From: Chroococcidiopsis sp. TS-821
GTDB taxonomy: Bacteria > Cyanobacteriota > Cyanobacteriia > Cyanobacteriales > Chroococcidiopsidaceae
NCBI RefSeq assembly: GCF_002939305.1
Contig: NZ_MVDI01000006.1
Span: 124,001 to 188,000, forward strand
DNA length: 64,000 nucleotides
Direction: 5' to 3'
In this document: positions 34,489-43,080 of the stretch, in pieces
How positions within the stretch are numbered: the first letter of the stretch is position 1
How the letters are laid out: each line of letters opens with the position of its first letter
Translations under genes and position numbers: made by a program
Notes under the pieces: generated by a model
Told to the model about the DNA's origin: nothing
Seen by the model: only the letters and a program-made list of their open reading frames with translations
Database searches by the model: none

Positions 34489-35799
34489 TTAGTAAGGAGA
34501 AAAATGCGTAGGAGTGACTAACACTTTATCCACGCGATTGCCATCCATATCCACTACTTCAAAGCGTAGTCCTTGCCATTCAAAATGGTCGGCAGAGGTA
34601 GGAATACGACCCAGATGGGCAATTATAAAACCACCTAGGGTCTGGTAATGTCCTCTTCTAATTCCAGGTAAATCATCAAGACTCAACACTTGTTGGAACT
34701 CCTCAATCGACAACATACCATCTAATAGCCATGAACCATCGTCACGCCGAATTGCCTGGGGTTCATCCTGTTCTCCAGCGGATGGAATATCCCCTACAAT
34801 CGCCTCCAAAATATCGTTCAGTGTAACTAATCCTTGCACTACATCATATTCATCTACCACTAGCGCCATGTGCATTTCTGTTTGCTTAAACATCTCCAGC
34901 ACCTTCAGCGCCCACAAACTTTCAGGGATAAATAACGGTCGCTGTAAGAAGTTCGTTAAATTAGTTGAGGGTTCTGCGGTACGATGAACGTACAAATCCT
35001 TAATCAGTACAATACCCAGAACTTCATCTAAGCTACCTTGACATACGGGAAAACGAGAGTGAATACTGCTGGCAATCTTTTGATGATTTTGCTCGAACGA
35101 CTCTTTCAAATCTAGCCAGACAATCCGGCTGCGCGGTGTCATAATAGCGCTGACGGGCAAATCATCTAGGCGAAATACTCGCTCTACAATATCTTGCTCT
35201 GCTGGCTTAAAGGTGCCGATCTCGGTGCCCTGACGGATGAGCAGCCGGATTTCATCCTCGGTAACTGGCGGCTCCTCAGAGGCGCGAACTCCTAATAATT
35301 TTACAACGGCTTGGGTGGAAACGCTTAATACACGTACAATCGGTGCAGTCACTTTAGATAACAATTGCATCGGTTGAGCCACTTTGGAGGCGATGCCTTC
35401 TGGATTGTTCAAAGCTACCTCTTTGGGTACCAATTCGCCAATCACTAGCGACAAATACGTGATACAGATCACTACAATGCCAAATGCCAGCGCATCGCTG
35501 TAGGGAACAAGCACAGGAACTAAACGTAAAGCTTCTGCCAATTTTTCGGCGATTGTAGCTCCACCAAATGCTCCTGCCAGAATACCCACCAGCGTGATGC
35601 CAATTTGTACCGTTGCGAGAAAGCGGCTGGGTGAGTTGGCTAGCTTTAAGGCGGCACGTGCTCCCGATTTTCCTTGACTAACCTGCTGTTGCAAGCGAGC
35701 TTTTCGGGCAGAGACAATGGCGATTTCCGACATGGCAAACACACCATTGCCAATAATGAGCAGCAGAATGAGCAGAATTTCCAAGACTATACCTGTCAT
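34489..35799 (-). CDS. CNNM/HlyC-CorC family transporter
   Basis: This 436-residue protein has an N-terminal DUF21 membrane domain (three or four helices, about 1-190), a paired CBS module (PVSAIMTPRSRIVWLDLKES and LWALKVLEMFKQTEMHMALV) and a C-terminal CorC/HlyC domain (about 350-430). Bacterial CNNM/CorC proteins move Mg or take part in divalent-cation homeostasis, and the name hemolysin is historical. Length is standard. It probably forms an operon with the following MscS gene. Confidence 0.87.
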   Translation of the reverse strand: MTGIVLEILLILLLIIGNGVFAMSEIAIVSARKARLQQQVSQGKSGARAALKLANSPSRFLATVQIGITLVGILAGAFGGATIAEKLAEALRLVPVLVPYSDALAFGIVVICITYLSLVIGELVPKEVALNNPEGIASKVAQPMQLLSKVTAPIVRVLSVSTQAVVKLLGVRASEEPPVTEDEIRLLIRQGTEIGTFKPAEQDIVERVFRLDDLPVSAIMTPRSRIVWLDLKESFEQNHQKIASSIHSRFPVCQGSLDEVLGIVLIKDLYVHRTAEPSTNLTNFLQRPLFIPESLWALKVLEMFKQTEMHMALVVDEYDVVQGLVTLNDILEAIVGDIPSAGEQDEPQAIRRDDGSWLLDGMLSIEEFQQVLSLDDLPGIRRGHYQTLGGFIIAHLGRIPTSADHFEWQGLRFEVVDMDGNRVDKVLVTPTHFSPY

Positions 35800-36021
35800 G
35801 AGCGATCGCCTGGGTTAGCCAACACCCCGCATTAGAAGCCGTTGTGGTAAATTGTGCCTCTATCACAAGTTAGGATTTTTGTTTTTTGTCCTATATTCTT
35901 TGTTTTTTGCCTTTTGTAATGAACTAAATCGCGTGCTAAGGAGAATGAATTTGCGGCAGTAGTTCAGTGATGTGCGGGCATTCTGTAAATAATCAGCAGA
36001 CAAGCACCAGCCCAAAGGAAG
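35800..36021. other. Intergenic start of the decayed-gene zone
   Basis: No gene is seen. The segment has a T-rich stretch at about 35870-35925 and leads into a run of gene fragments. Confidence 0.4.
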
Positions 36022-36171
36022 ATGGTGCGGTGGGGTTTAGGAAAGTGGATCAGCTTAGTCATTTTTATCGCTTCTCTCTACATCATTTGGCAGATTCGAC
36101 AGATTCTGCTGCTGATTTTTGCCACTGTCGTCTTAGTAACTGCCCTAAATTTACTGGTTCGCATATTGTAG
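36022..36171 (+). pseudogene. AI-2E transporter, N-terminal fragment
   Basis: A 49-codon frame reads MVRWGLGKWISLVIFIASLY, then IIWQIRQILLLIFATVVLVT and ALNLLVRIL before a stop. This is the first hydrophobic segment of the AI-2E transporter family (usually about 350 residues). Only the N-terminal tenth remains; it is immediately followed by an unrelated repressor fragment. Confidence 0.65.
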
Positions 36172-36189
36172 ATAATAGGTATCAAAAAA

Positions 36190-36310
36190 CGGAGCATTGC
36201 GATCCAACACTTGGTAAAATATCCTAGGGAAGGACGTAATGTTTATTACAGTCGGGTTAATCATCATAGTTATTAGCCTTTATCAAAAGCTTTCAAAGCA
36301 TTTGAAAGAG
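36190..36310 (+). pseudogene. ZiaR-like repressor, C-terminal fragment
   Basis: The frame starting at 36202 reads IQHLVKYPREGRNVYYSRV, nearly identical to QHLVKYRREGRNVYYSLA of ziaR at about 16060. It then meets a stop after NHHSY. The nucleotide match continues across the stop into the ISLYQ region in another frame. The sensory alpha-5 residues are damaged, so this is a dead duplicate. Confidence 0.75.
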
Positions 36311-36541
36311 GTGAAGGATGAAAAAGCAGAATAGATTATGTGCAAAAGCTTGGCTTTACTGTGTTAGCAATTTGTGGACTAAGGCAATTGCGTTTTGTAG
36401 CATTCCGTTGGCAGAGGGCAATGCTGGTCGTGCATATACCAAAGCGATCGCTTCTTATCTTCCTATTAAAAGGGAGTTTCTAAATCCTACTCGTCTTCCT
36501 AAGGTTGGGCTAATTCTTTCAGTTATAACGCAAGGTGGGGG

Positions 36542-37273
36542 ATGAATGAGTTCTTGACAGTGCTGGCATTTGCTGCATTACCTGCACTCGGCAACTTTGC
36601 GGGTGGGATACTAGCAGAATTTATTATTGCGTCTGATCGCGCTCTTAGTTTGGCACTTCATGCTGCAACAGGAGTTGTGGTAGCGGTTATCTCCCTCGAA
36701 CTGATTCCAGCATCTCTCCGAGTGGATGCACCCTTGATGACCGTCATCTCCTTTGTGGCAGGTGGTCTTTTCTTCATTGTGGTGGATCAGGTTACGCAAC
36801 TAGTTAAAACTCGGTTTGGCAGCGGTGATATAGATGTTGGAGCCTCGATAATTTTTCTAGGAGTGGCGGTGGATCTATTTACCGATGGGGTGATGATTGG
36901 GACAGGTTCAACTATAGCCACTGAGTTAGGGTTACTTCTCGCATTAGGTCAGGTTCCAGCAGATGTGCCGGAAGGACTTGCTACCATTATTGCCTTTAAG
37001 CGACAAGGTGTCCCTCGTCGCAGACGGTTCCAAATTGCGGCTGCTTTTGCGATTCCAATCTTCTTAGGAGCAACCATCGGCTATTGGTTGATACGTGGAC
37101 AATCTGAGCTAGTTAAAATGGCACTGTTGACCTTTACGGCCGGAATACTCACGACCTTGGTTGTGGAGGAAATTATCCCAGAAGCCCATCAAGACGGTGA
37201 AGCCCGATTTGCAACGCTGCTCTTTTTAGGTGGCTTTGCGCTGTTTGGGCTGTTGTCGGCATTTCTGGGGTAA
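36542..37273 (+). CDS. ZIP-family metal transporter
   Basis: This 243-residue protein has seven or eight helices in ZIP (SLC39/ZupT-like) order. The paired metal-site helices appear as LFTDGVMIGTG (helix 4) and ADVPEGLATI (helix 5), with EEIIPEAH near the end. The canonical His of HN-x-PEG is replaced by Ala-Asp, so the metal site is atypical. ZIP proteins carry divalent cations into the cytosol. It starts between gene fragments, and a GTGGGG stretch 4 bases upstream may serve as the ribosome site. It appears intact. Confidence 0.75.
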   Translation: MNEFLTVLAFAALPALGNFAGGILAEFIIASDRALSLALHAATGVVVAVISLELIPASLRVDAPLMTVISFVAGGLFFIVVDQVTQLVKTRFGSGDIDVGASIIFLGVAVDLFTDGVMIGTGSTIATELGLLLALGQVPADVPEGLATIIAFKRQGVPRRRRFQIAAAFAIPIFLGATIGYWLIRGQSELVKMALLTFTAGILTTLVVEEIIPEAHQDGEARFATLLFLGGFALFGLLSAFLG

Positions 37274-37289
37274 CTCAGCCTTTGAAGTT

Positions 37290-37610
37290 AAAAAACATTG
37301 AGTACCCAAAAGAGCATTACACTCAAGTAGACCAAAAGGACACTGTCGAGGGTGAATACCTGCCAACGCTCAATAAGCTGTAGTGAGAATCAACGGAATT
37401 GCAAAGATATTGGAACCCAGCATCATCCCCAGACCAATGTCTGAAAGACCTCGAATGCACTGGTCGTATTGATGCCAATTTCTGGGGTAGCGGCAGCAAT
37501 CTCGACAAAGGCTGCTCCGGCAACTTCAGTTAGCCCCTACTGCCGCCGCAGTTTTTTGAGAGGTTTTGCTAATCGTTCTACTCCCCAATGGGCTACCCAG
37601 ACAACCTAGT
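37290..37610 (-). pseudogene. Na/Ca-type cation antiporter remnant
   Basis: Reading leftward, three frames must be joined to give VWVAHWGVERLAKPLKKLRR, then (after a stop) GLTEVAGAAFVEIAAATPEI and GINTTSAFEVFQTLVWG. After a frameshift comes GMMLGSNIFAIPLILTTAY. The TPEIGINTTSA and MLGSNIFAIPL motifs are those of CaCA-family sodium/calcium or cation/proton antiporters. At least two stops and one frameshift are present and the flanking parts are missing. Confidence 0.6.
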
Positions 37611-37772
37611 AGGAGAACAATTTCCAAAGGAATACTGTCACTATTGTCTTCAACAGAAAATTGACCTGGGTTGAGCATCTCCTGATTTATGCAAATTTCC
37701 ATCGTTCTGGAGAGGGAAAAGGGCATTATCAGTGACAATAGTTCAGCAGTCTGCATCTTGAACTATTGCAAT

Positions 37773-38102
37773 ATGAGTACGATCAATTCATTGTTTCTAT
37801 TCGTTCTGCCTGGTTTGTGTGAAATCGGAGGTGGCTATTTAGTTTGGTTATGGTTGCGTGAAGGTAAAAGGCTGTGGTTGGTGCTATGTGGGGCTGCTTT
37901 GCTAACAACTTATGGCTTTGTTGCAACCTTTCAACCCGCAAATTTTGGTCGGGCTTATGCTGCTTACGGTGGAGTTTTCATCATCCTCTCCATCCCCAGA
38001 GGATGGAGAATCGACAATGTTGTACCTGATCGCCTGGATTGAGTCGGAGCCGCCATTGTCTTCGTAGGCGTATTAGTGATGATGTACGCCCCTAGGATTT
38101 GA
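37773..38102 (+). pseudogene. YnfA family membrane protein with premature stop
   Basis: The frame from ATG 37773 encodes a UPF0060/YnfA protein: [20 protein letters not shown], then [11 protein letters not shown]. It stops at TGA 38040-38042 after 89 residues. The same frame continues directly after that codon with VGAAIVFVGVLVMMYAPRI and ends at 38102, completing the usual length of about 108. A single nonsense change has removed the last helix. Confidence 0.75.
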
Positions 38103-38126
38103 CTTGAGTGATGTGAGGCTTGAACA

Positions 38127-38274
38127 CTACCACCAACAACCACCGCGACCGCCACGATTACCACCATGACAATCGCCATGATTGGTTCTTTGAGGTAGGT
38201 TGGCTCAATGCAGTAATAGGAGCAAATACTATCAGCGACAGGACAAATGCGCTTAAAACTAGATGATGATACAT
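38127..38274 (-). pseudogene. Small secreted Gly/His/Cys protein, probably frameshifted
   Basis: An excellent ribosome site (AAGGAGG) precedes ATG 38274, which opens a signal peptide (MYHHLVLSAFVLSLIVFAPI, then TALS). As read, the frame ends after 38 residues. A shift near codon 32 gives HGDCHGGNRGGRGGCWW and a stop at 38127, a more protein-like mature part with possible metal ligands. Whether the short or the shifted product is real cannot be decided. Confidence 0.4.
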
Positions 38275-38295
38275 ACAAACCTCCTTTTTGAGGAT

Positions 38296-38908
38296 CTACT
38301 GATACCAGTCTTGATACCATTGCTGCATCTGGTTAATTTCAGCCGTTTGAGTATCAATAATGTTTTGTGCTAGTTCTCGGATTTCTGGGCGATCGCTATT
38401 GGCTAACACCATTTGCGCCATCATGACACCTATCTAATGATGAGGAATCATTTCTTCGATAAAGGCGCGGTCAAAGTCGGCAACATTTTGCAGCGCTATT
38501 GTATTGCCTAGCATAGTTTTCATACCCATACAACCCATGCCAGGTTGCTAACCAGACTCAGCCATCCATTGTCCACTGTGTCGGCGTTATATGCCGATGC
38601 CAGGTTTACATTTGTTCAATATCGAGGGCTTGAGTGTCTTTAATGAACTGAGCAAGGGTGCGAATTTCAGAAAGCTGCGATCGCTCTAATGCCAGGTCTG
38701 CCATTGTGTTCGCGCCTTCATGATGGGGAATCATTATCACCATAAAGTGTTGATCGGGTTGTCCTATCATGCCCCACATTCCAGGAATAGTTTGAGAGGA
38801 TAGGGTCGATAAAGGATTAAAATGGGCTTGAGAAACCTGGGGAAGTGGCTTGACAGTTAGCAACAGAGCTAAGGTTGTTACCGCATCACCTGTCAGAAGC
38901 CCAATCAA
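38296..38908 (-). pseudogene. DUF305 double-domain protein, broken
   Basis: The first half (38908-38606) reads a membrane helix, then FMVIMIPHHEGANTMADLAL and SEIRTLAQFIKDTQALDIEQM, ending at a stop. The second half continues in other frames: MGCMGMKT, DFDRAFIEEMIPHH, a TAG in place of a Gln, then IGVMMAQMVLANSDRPEIRE and INQMQQWYQDWYQ, ending at 38296. Together these make the two DUF305 (ferritin-like, PHH motif) units of one gene of about 200 residues. No ATG is left at the front, only TTG. DUF305 proteins often accompany copper genes. Confidence 0.75.
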
Positions 38909-39222
38909 TGTGTAGAGTACAGGTTTACGATTGATAAGTTTTACCTATCGACGATCGCATGGATTAGGTTTCAACCTCCGCTTGGCAATATGATGCAGAT
39001 TTGGAACTCGATCTTTATCGTTCTACCTAAAGGCTATAGAAGAAAAATGAGGTTCTTATGAGGTGGCAGTTTGTTCGTGATACCTCTAAACCCTCAATGA
39101 TTGCTACGAGCTTCGTAAAGTATGAGCATCCACTAGTCCACCTCGCTTACAAACTTTAATAGCTGAACTTAATTAAAGTGGGGTAAGTTGTGCAATTATG
39201 AAAGAAATATGAGAAAAAAATC
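38909..39222. other. Upstream region of the multicopper oxidase operon
   Basis: No gene and no clear operator are seen. The last 30 bases before the oxidase start are purine-rich (GAGAAAAAAA), which may act as a weak ribosome site. Confidence 0.4.
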
Positions 39223-40311
39223 ATGGATTTGAGCCTCAAGCGGCGATCGCTCATCGGTGGTGGCATATTAAGTTTTGGGACATTGCTGAGTAAGCTTTTG
39301 CCCAGTAGTGCCTTTGCTCGAACTCCCACTTCTGGGGACACTAGCACACCTTTAGGTCATTCTGTGCCTGTGCATGGAGGCAGTATGACGATGGGAGACG
39401 TAGACAATTTCCGCAATGGGTTTGATCCGCAAGTTATCTTGACAGATTGGGAGGGAGGAAAAGTCTCGCAATTAACTGATGGTAGGACGTTGCGAGAGTT
39501 TGAATTATCAATTGCAGAACAGGAGGTTGAGATTGCTCCTGGAGTGGTTTATCCTGCCTGGACGTACAATGGGCGCGTTCCGGGTCCAACGCTGCGAGTC
39601 ACGGAAGGCGATCGCGTCCGGATTCGCTTCAAAAATCCAGGTGTTCATCCACACACGCTACATTTTCACGGCATTCATTCAGCACGGCAAGACGGTGTTC
39701 CTGGCACGCTTGAAGCATTTCCTGAACAGGAAGTGGTTTATGAGTTTGATGCCAAACCCTTTGGCTGTCACCTCTATCATTGTCACTCTGCTCCGTTCAA
39801 ACGACACCTGCACAAAGGACTCTACGGCGCGTTTATTATCGACCCTGATCCTAAACAACATCCTGACCAACAAGAAAAAGCCCAGTCTCGGTTACTCGGT
39901 AGTCCGCAGAACGCCAAGTGGCAAGAGTTTCTCATGGTGATGAACGCATTTGACACCAATTTTGACGAGGAGAACGAATTCTATGCGGTCAATACGATTC
40001 CGCATGAGTTTATGAAACGCCCGATTCAGATTGAGCGCGATCGCCCAGTACGAGTGTATTTGATCAATGTCACTGAGTTTGACCCGATCAATTCCTTCCA
40101 TCTCCACGGAAACTTTTTTGATTACTACGACCACGGAACCACGTTAATACCAACGTTGCGAACGGTTGATACTATCATGCAATGCCAAGCCCAGCGAGGC
40201 ATTTTGGAGTTTACATTTCAGAAGCATGAACTGGGCATTTATATGTTCCACGCTCACCAGTCAGAATTTTTGGAACTCGGTTGGATGAGTGCATTTGAGG
40301 TGGTGGCATGA
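39223..40311 (+). CDS. Two-domain multicopper oxidase
   Basis: This 362-residue exported oxidase opens with KRRSLIGGG, a Tat-type signal, ending near residue 32. Copper ligands in domain 1 are HTLHFHGIHS (about 145) and HLYHCHSAPFKRHLHKGLYG (about 185), and in domain 2 SFHLHGNFF (about 290) and MFHAHQSE (about 345). The type 1 Cys/His set is complete only in domain 1; domain 2 has HAHQ without Cys. This is the two-domain class often called type C. It should oxidise a metal ion or organic donor with oxygen. The transporter gene overlaps its stop by 4 bases (ATGA), with a Rieske gene behind. Confidence 0.82.
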   Translation: MDLSLKRRSLIGGGILSFGTLLSKLLPSSAFARTPTSGDTSTPLGHSVPVHGGSMTMGDVDNFRNGFDPQVILTDWEGGKVSQLTDGRTLREFELSIAEQEVEIAPGVVYPAWTYNGRVPGPTLRVTEGDRVRIRFKNPGVHPHTLHFHGIHSARQDGVPGTLEAFPEQEVVYEFDAKPFGCHLYHCHSAPFKRHLHKGLYGAFIIDPDPKQHPDQQEKAQSRLLGSPQNAKWQEFLMVMNAFDTNFDEENEFYAVNTIPHEFMKRPIQIERDRPVRVYLINVTEFDPINSFHLHGNFFDYYDHGTTLIPTLRTVDTIMQCQAQRGILEFTFQKHELGIYMFHAHQSEFLELGWMSAFEVVA

Positions 40312-41462
40312 GAAAGACATTGCTTTGGATCATCTTGCCGCTCGTTGCACTGGCGCTCGCGATCGGAGTATTTCTTTCTAGCAATCCACTTGAACCATTA
40401 GGAGTTTCAGCCCCTCCAATTGAGAAGCTTACAGTAGAGCGAACTTTGCTAGGCGATCAAGGTATCTCTTTATTAGTGAGAGCCAGCGGCTCAGAACCGA
40501 TGCAAATTGCCCAAATTCAGGTTGACGGAGCCTACTGGCAATTTACCCAAACGCCACCTGGAGAATTACCCCGATTGCAAACGGCTTGGATCAAATTGCC
40601 TTACCCCTGGGTGCTCGATGAGGCGCATCACATTCGGTTCATCACCGATACGGGAATCGGGTTTGATCATGAGATTGCTGTTGCCGTACCAACGCCCCAA
40701 TTTTCGTTGATTCGCATTTTGGCGTATGCGCTGCTGGGGTTATATATAGGAGTCATGCCTGTAACTCTAGGAATGCTGTTCTACCCAGCTTTAAAACAAT
40801 TAGGCGGACAGGGAATGAAGTTCATTTTGGCACTGACCGTTGGCATGCTGGCATTTCTTCTCGTAGACACATTGGAGGAAGGATTAGAACTTGCAACGAA
40901 GTCAGCAAGTGCTTTCTCTGCTAGTGCGCTTGTTTGGCTTGTTGCTATCACCTCGTTTCTTGCGATTTTGGCGATTGGCAGACAAGGTGGCAAATCTCCA
41001 GAAGGGAAGGCACTTGCAAGTTATTTGGCATTGGGAATTGGCTGGCATAATTTGGGAGAGGGATTGGCAGTTGGCACTGCTTTTGCAGCTGGAGAAGCAG
41101 CACTTGGTTCACTGCTCGTCGTTGGGTTCACCCTGCATAACATTACAGAGGGAATCGGAATTGCTGCGCCTCTGGTTGATGCACGCCCTAAATTCACGAC
41201 GTTCCTCAGTTTAATTGCCTTAGCAGGACTGCCCGCTGTTATTGGCGCTTGGATTGGAGCCTTTACCTTTTCACCTCACTGGGCAGCAGTTTTCTTAGGC
41301 ATTGGAGTCGGAGCAATCTTGCAAGTGATGGTGGAGGTTGGAGCATACTTGATACGCACTGCTCATCGATCAGGTAGTAACTGGCTCTCTACTGTCAGTC
41401 TAATTGGATTTAGTTTAGGTTTAGCCATCATGTATGGAACTGCACTTCTCGTCAATTTCTAA
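40308..41462 (+). CDS. ZIP-like transporter with extracytoplasmic domain
   Basis: This 384-residue protein has an N-terminal helix (1-24), an extracytoplasmic beta-rich domain (about 30-128), and then eight helices of ZIP type. The paired metal motifs are intact: IGWHNLGEGLAVGTAF (about 243) and LHNITEGIGIAAPL (about 275), each with HN-x-x-EG. The extra N-terminal domain is unusual for ZIP proteins and may receive a metal ion from the oxidase. It overlaps the oxidase gene by 4 bases and precedes the Rieske gene by 3, so translation is coupled. Divalent-metal uptake is likely; the ion is not. Confidence 0.75.
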   Translation: MRKTLLWIILPLVALALAIGVFLSSNPLEPLGVSAPPIEKLTVERTLLGDQGISLLVRASGSEPMQIAQIQVDGAYWQFTQTPPGELPRLQTAWIKLPYPWVLDEAHHIRFITDTGIGFDHEIAVAVPTPQFSLIRILAYALLGLYIGVMPVTLGMLFYPALKQLGGQGMKFILALTVGMLAFLLVDTLEEGLELATKSASAFSASALVWLVAITSFLAILAIGRQGGKSPEGKALASYLALGIGWHNLGEGLAVGTAFAAGEAALGSLLVVGFTLHNITEGIGIAAPLVDARPKFTTFLSLIALAGLPAVIGAWIGAFTFSPHWAAVFLGIGVGAILQVMVEVGAYLIRTAHRSGSNWLSTVSLIGFSLGLAIMYGTALLVNF

Positions 41463-41465
41463 TGT

Positions 41466-41891
41466 ATGAATCGCCGCGCTTTCTTTAGATGGATAGGACT
41501 GGGATGGCTAACCAGCACATTGCTACCGATTCTGGTAGCCTGTGGCTTCAAACGCATTGCTGCCAATTCACGATCGGATGGCTTTGTGGTAGTTGGCAAC
41601 GTGTCTGAGTTAGATCAATCCGCAGGCAAACTGCAAGTCCAAGTCGGTAATACTCGACTCATCGTAGTGGGTAGTGCTTCTCACCCCCAGACAATTGTGG
41701 CACTCAATCCCACCTGTCCCCACGCTGGATGCATTGTGAAGTGGGAAGATAATCAGAGCCAGTTTGTCTGCCCCTGTCATGGATCTGAATTTGATTCGCG
41801 TGGACAAGTCACTCAAGATCCAGCCACGAGAGATTTAGTAAGTTACTCCCTTAAAGTTGAAAATCAATCAATTCTTGTCAAGCTGAATTAG
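41466..41891 (+). CDS. Rieske [2Fe-2S] protein
   Basis: This 141-residue protein carries the Rieske cluster ligands in CPHAGC (about 81-86) and CPCHGS (about 100-105). The N-terminus, MNRRAFFRWIGLG, then LLPILVACGFK, combines an RR motif with a lipobox-like LVAC, suggesting a Tat-exported lipoprotein. It is the third gene of the oxidase-transporter-Rieske operon, 3 bases after the transporter stop. It could feed electrons to or from the copper oxidase. The extra Cys pair of CPCH is normal in this subclass. Confidence 0.85.
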   Translation: MNRRAFFRWIGLGWLTSTLLPILVACGFKRIAANSRSDGFVVVGNVSELDQSAGKLQVQVGNTRLIVVGSASHPQTIVALNPTCPHAGCIVKWEDNQSQFVCPCHGSEFDSRGQVTQDPATRDLVSYSLKVENQSILVKLN

Positions 41892-42218
41892 AATTGCTAA
41901 GTTTCACTGCATTATACTTATCTGGTAATGCGAATTCGTCTCTTTAAGAAAAGTGCCATCAATTAACCTAGGGCGGGCTACTGTTGACGTTTGGTCTAGG
42001 AAGATCGAGTTTACAGTGATTCTATTAAGGACATTCAGGTTAGATCGCACCGCATTCAGAAAGTACGCTGTTATCTCTTGGATAAATTTTCAACACTTGA
42101 GAGTTGGTCGCTGTTATAGTGGAACTGAATGGTTAGCAACTGTTGCAACCTTGATTGAAGATGGTTCTATGCAAGATTAGAACAGAGCCAAATCAAAATT
42201 CTGTGTGATAGAGGCGAA
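41892..42218. other. Intergenic region with an unassigned open frame
   Basis: A 75-codon open frame (41953-42180) ends in GTEWLATVATLIEDGSMQD, but I recognise no family and no ribosome site precedes it. It may be a transposase or other remnant. Nothing else is seen. Confidence 0.3.
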
Positions 42219-42887
42219 ATGATTTACAGAGTCAAGCAATTTAGTATGGTTCTGATCGCCCTAATATCGATCACTGGGATTTCCCTGGGTACTCAGGAGA
42301 CTCAGGCTGCTGAATCAACTCAGGCTGAAAATTTGTTCACTCAGGCTTCAACACAGTTGGAGCGGGGAAACTTTCAAGGAGCAATTCAGGATTTTAGCCA
42401 AGTGATAGAGCTTAATCCCGATTATATGGAAGCCTACTGTGAGCGTGGTCTTGCCTATGCATTTTTGGGAGACTATCAAGAAGCAATTGAGGGATTTCGT
42501 CAAGCTATTGAAATTGATCCAAACCATGTTGATGCTTACGCTCGCTGGGGGACTGCTCTGGCGAGTGTTGGAGATTTACAAGGGGCAATTGAAAAGTTTG
42601 ATGAAACTCTAAGACTTGCTCCCAATTTTCTTGATGCTTACTACAACCGAGGTTTGGCTCACTACAGTCTTAATAACCATGAACAAGCTGTTGAGGATTT
42701 TACACAGGTCATCCAGCTTGAGCCAGCGCTGGCTCAAGCATACGGTCGTCGAGGTCTTGCTTACTATGCTTTGAGCAATCGTTCCGCAGCCATTTCAGAT
42801 TTACAGCAAGCGGCTACTCTCTTTCAGCAGCAAGGCGATCGGGTTGGCTACCAACAAACACTTGATTTAATTCAGATTATTCAATGA
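42219..42887 (+). CDS. Exported TPR-repeat protein
   Basis: This 222-residue protein has a signal peptide (to about residue 31, ETQA) and five tetratricopeptide repeats from about 38 to 210, for example AIQDFSQVIELNPDYMEAYC and AVEDFTQVIQLEPALAQAYG. It is unrelated in detail to the longer TPR protein at 11092-12207. No enzymatic domain is present, and it is probably a periplasmic scaffold. It stands alone on the plus strand. Confidence 0.8.
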   Translation: MIYRVKQFSMVLIALISITGISLGTQETQAAESTQAENLFTQASTQLERGNFQGAIQDFSQVIELNPDYMEAYCERGLAYAFLGDYQEAIEGFRQAIEIDPNHVDAYARWGTALASVGDLQGAIEKFDETLRLAPNFLDAYYNRGLAHYSLNNHEQAVEDFTQVIQLEPALAQAYGRRGLAYYALSNRSAAISDLQQAATLFQQQGDRVGYQQTLDLIQIIQ

Positions 42888-43080
42888 TAGCTAGAAAAAC
42901 CAACTGACTAAGCAGTTAAAACCAGGCATTACTGAACTGATTAGTTCATCCTAACGGTATAGAGTCCTTACAAGCTTTAGGACTGCATTCTCGCGACGGT
43001 AAACCTCAATCACTTAGGGTTCATATAGAAATAACTTCACACTTTTCAGCTATAAGTTTGCCGCAGTTTTTTGGAAGTTG

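Noticed and set aside
36318-36545. 75-codon plus-strand frame before the ZIP gene
   Set aside because: Its composition is unlike a protein and it continues a decayed zone; an ATG with a possible GAGGTGAAGG ribosome site exists, but no family is recognised.
39195-39215. ATGAAA-N5-ATGAGA before the multicopper oxidase as a seventh regulator box
   Set aside because: The orientation points away from the oxidase gene, the second half is imperfect and no -10 stands at the right distance.
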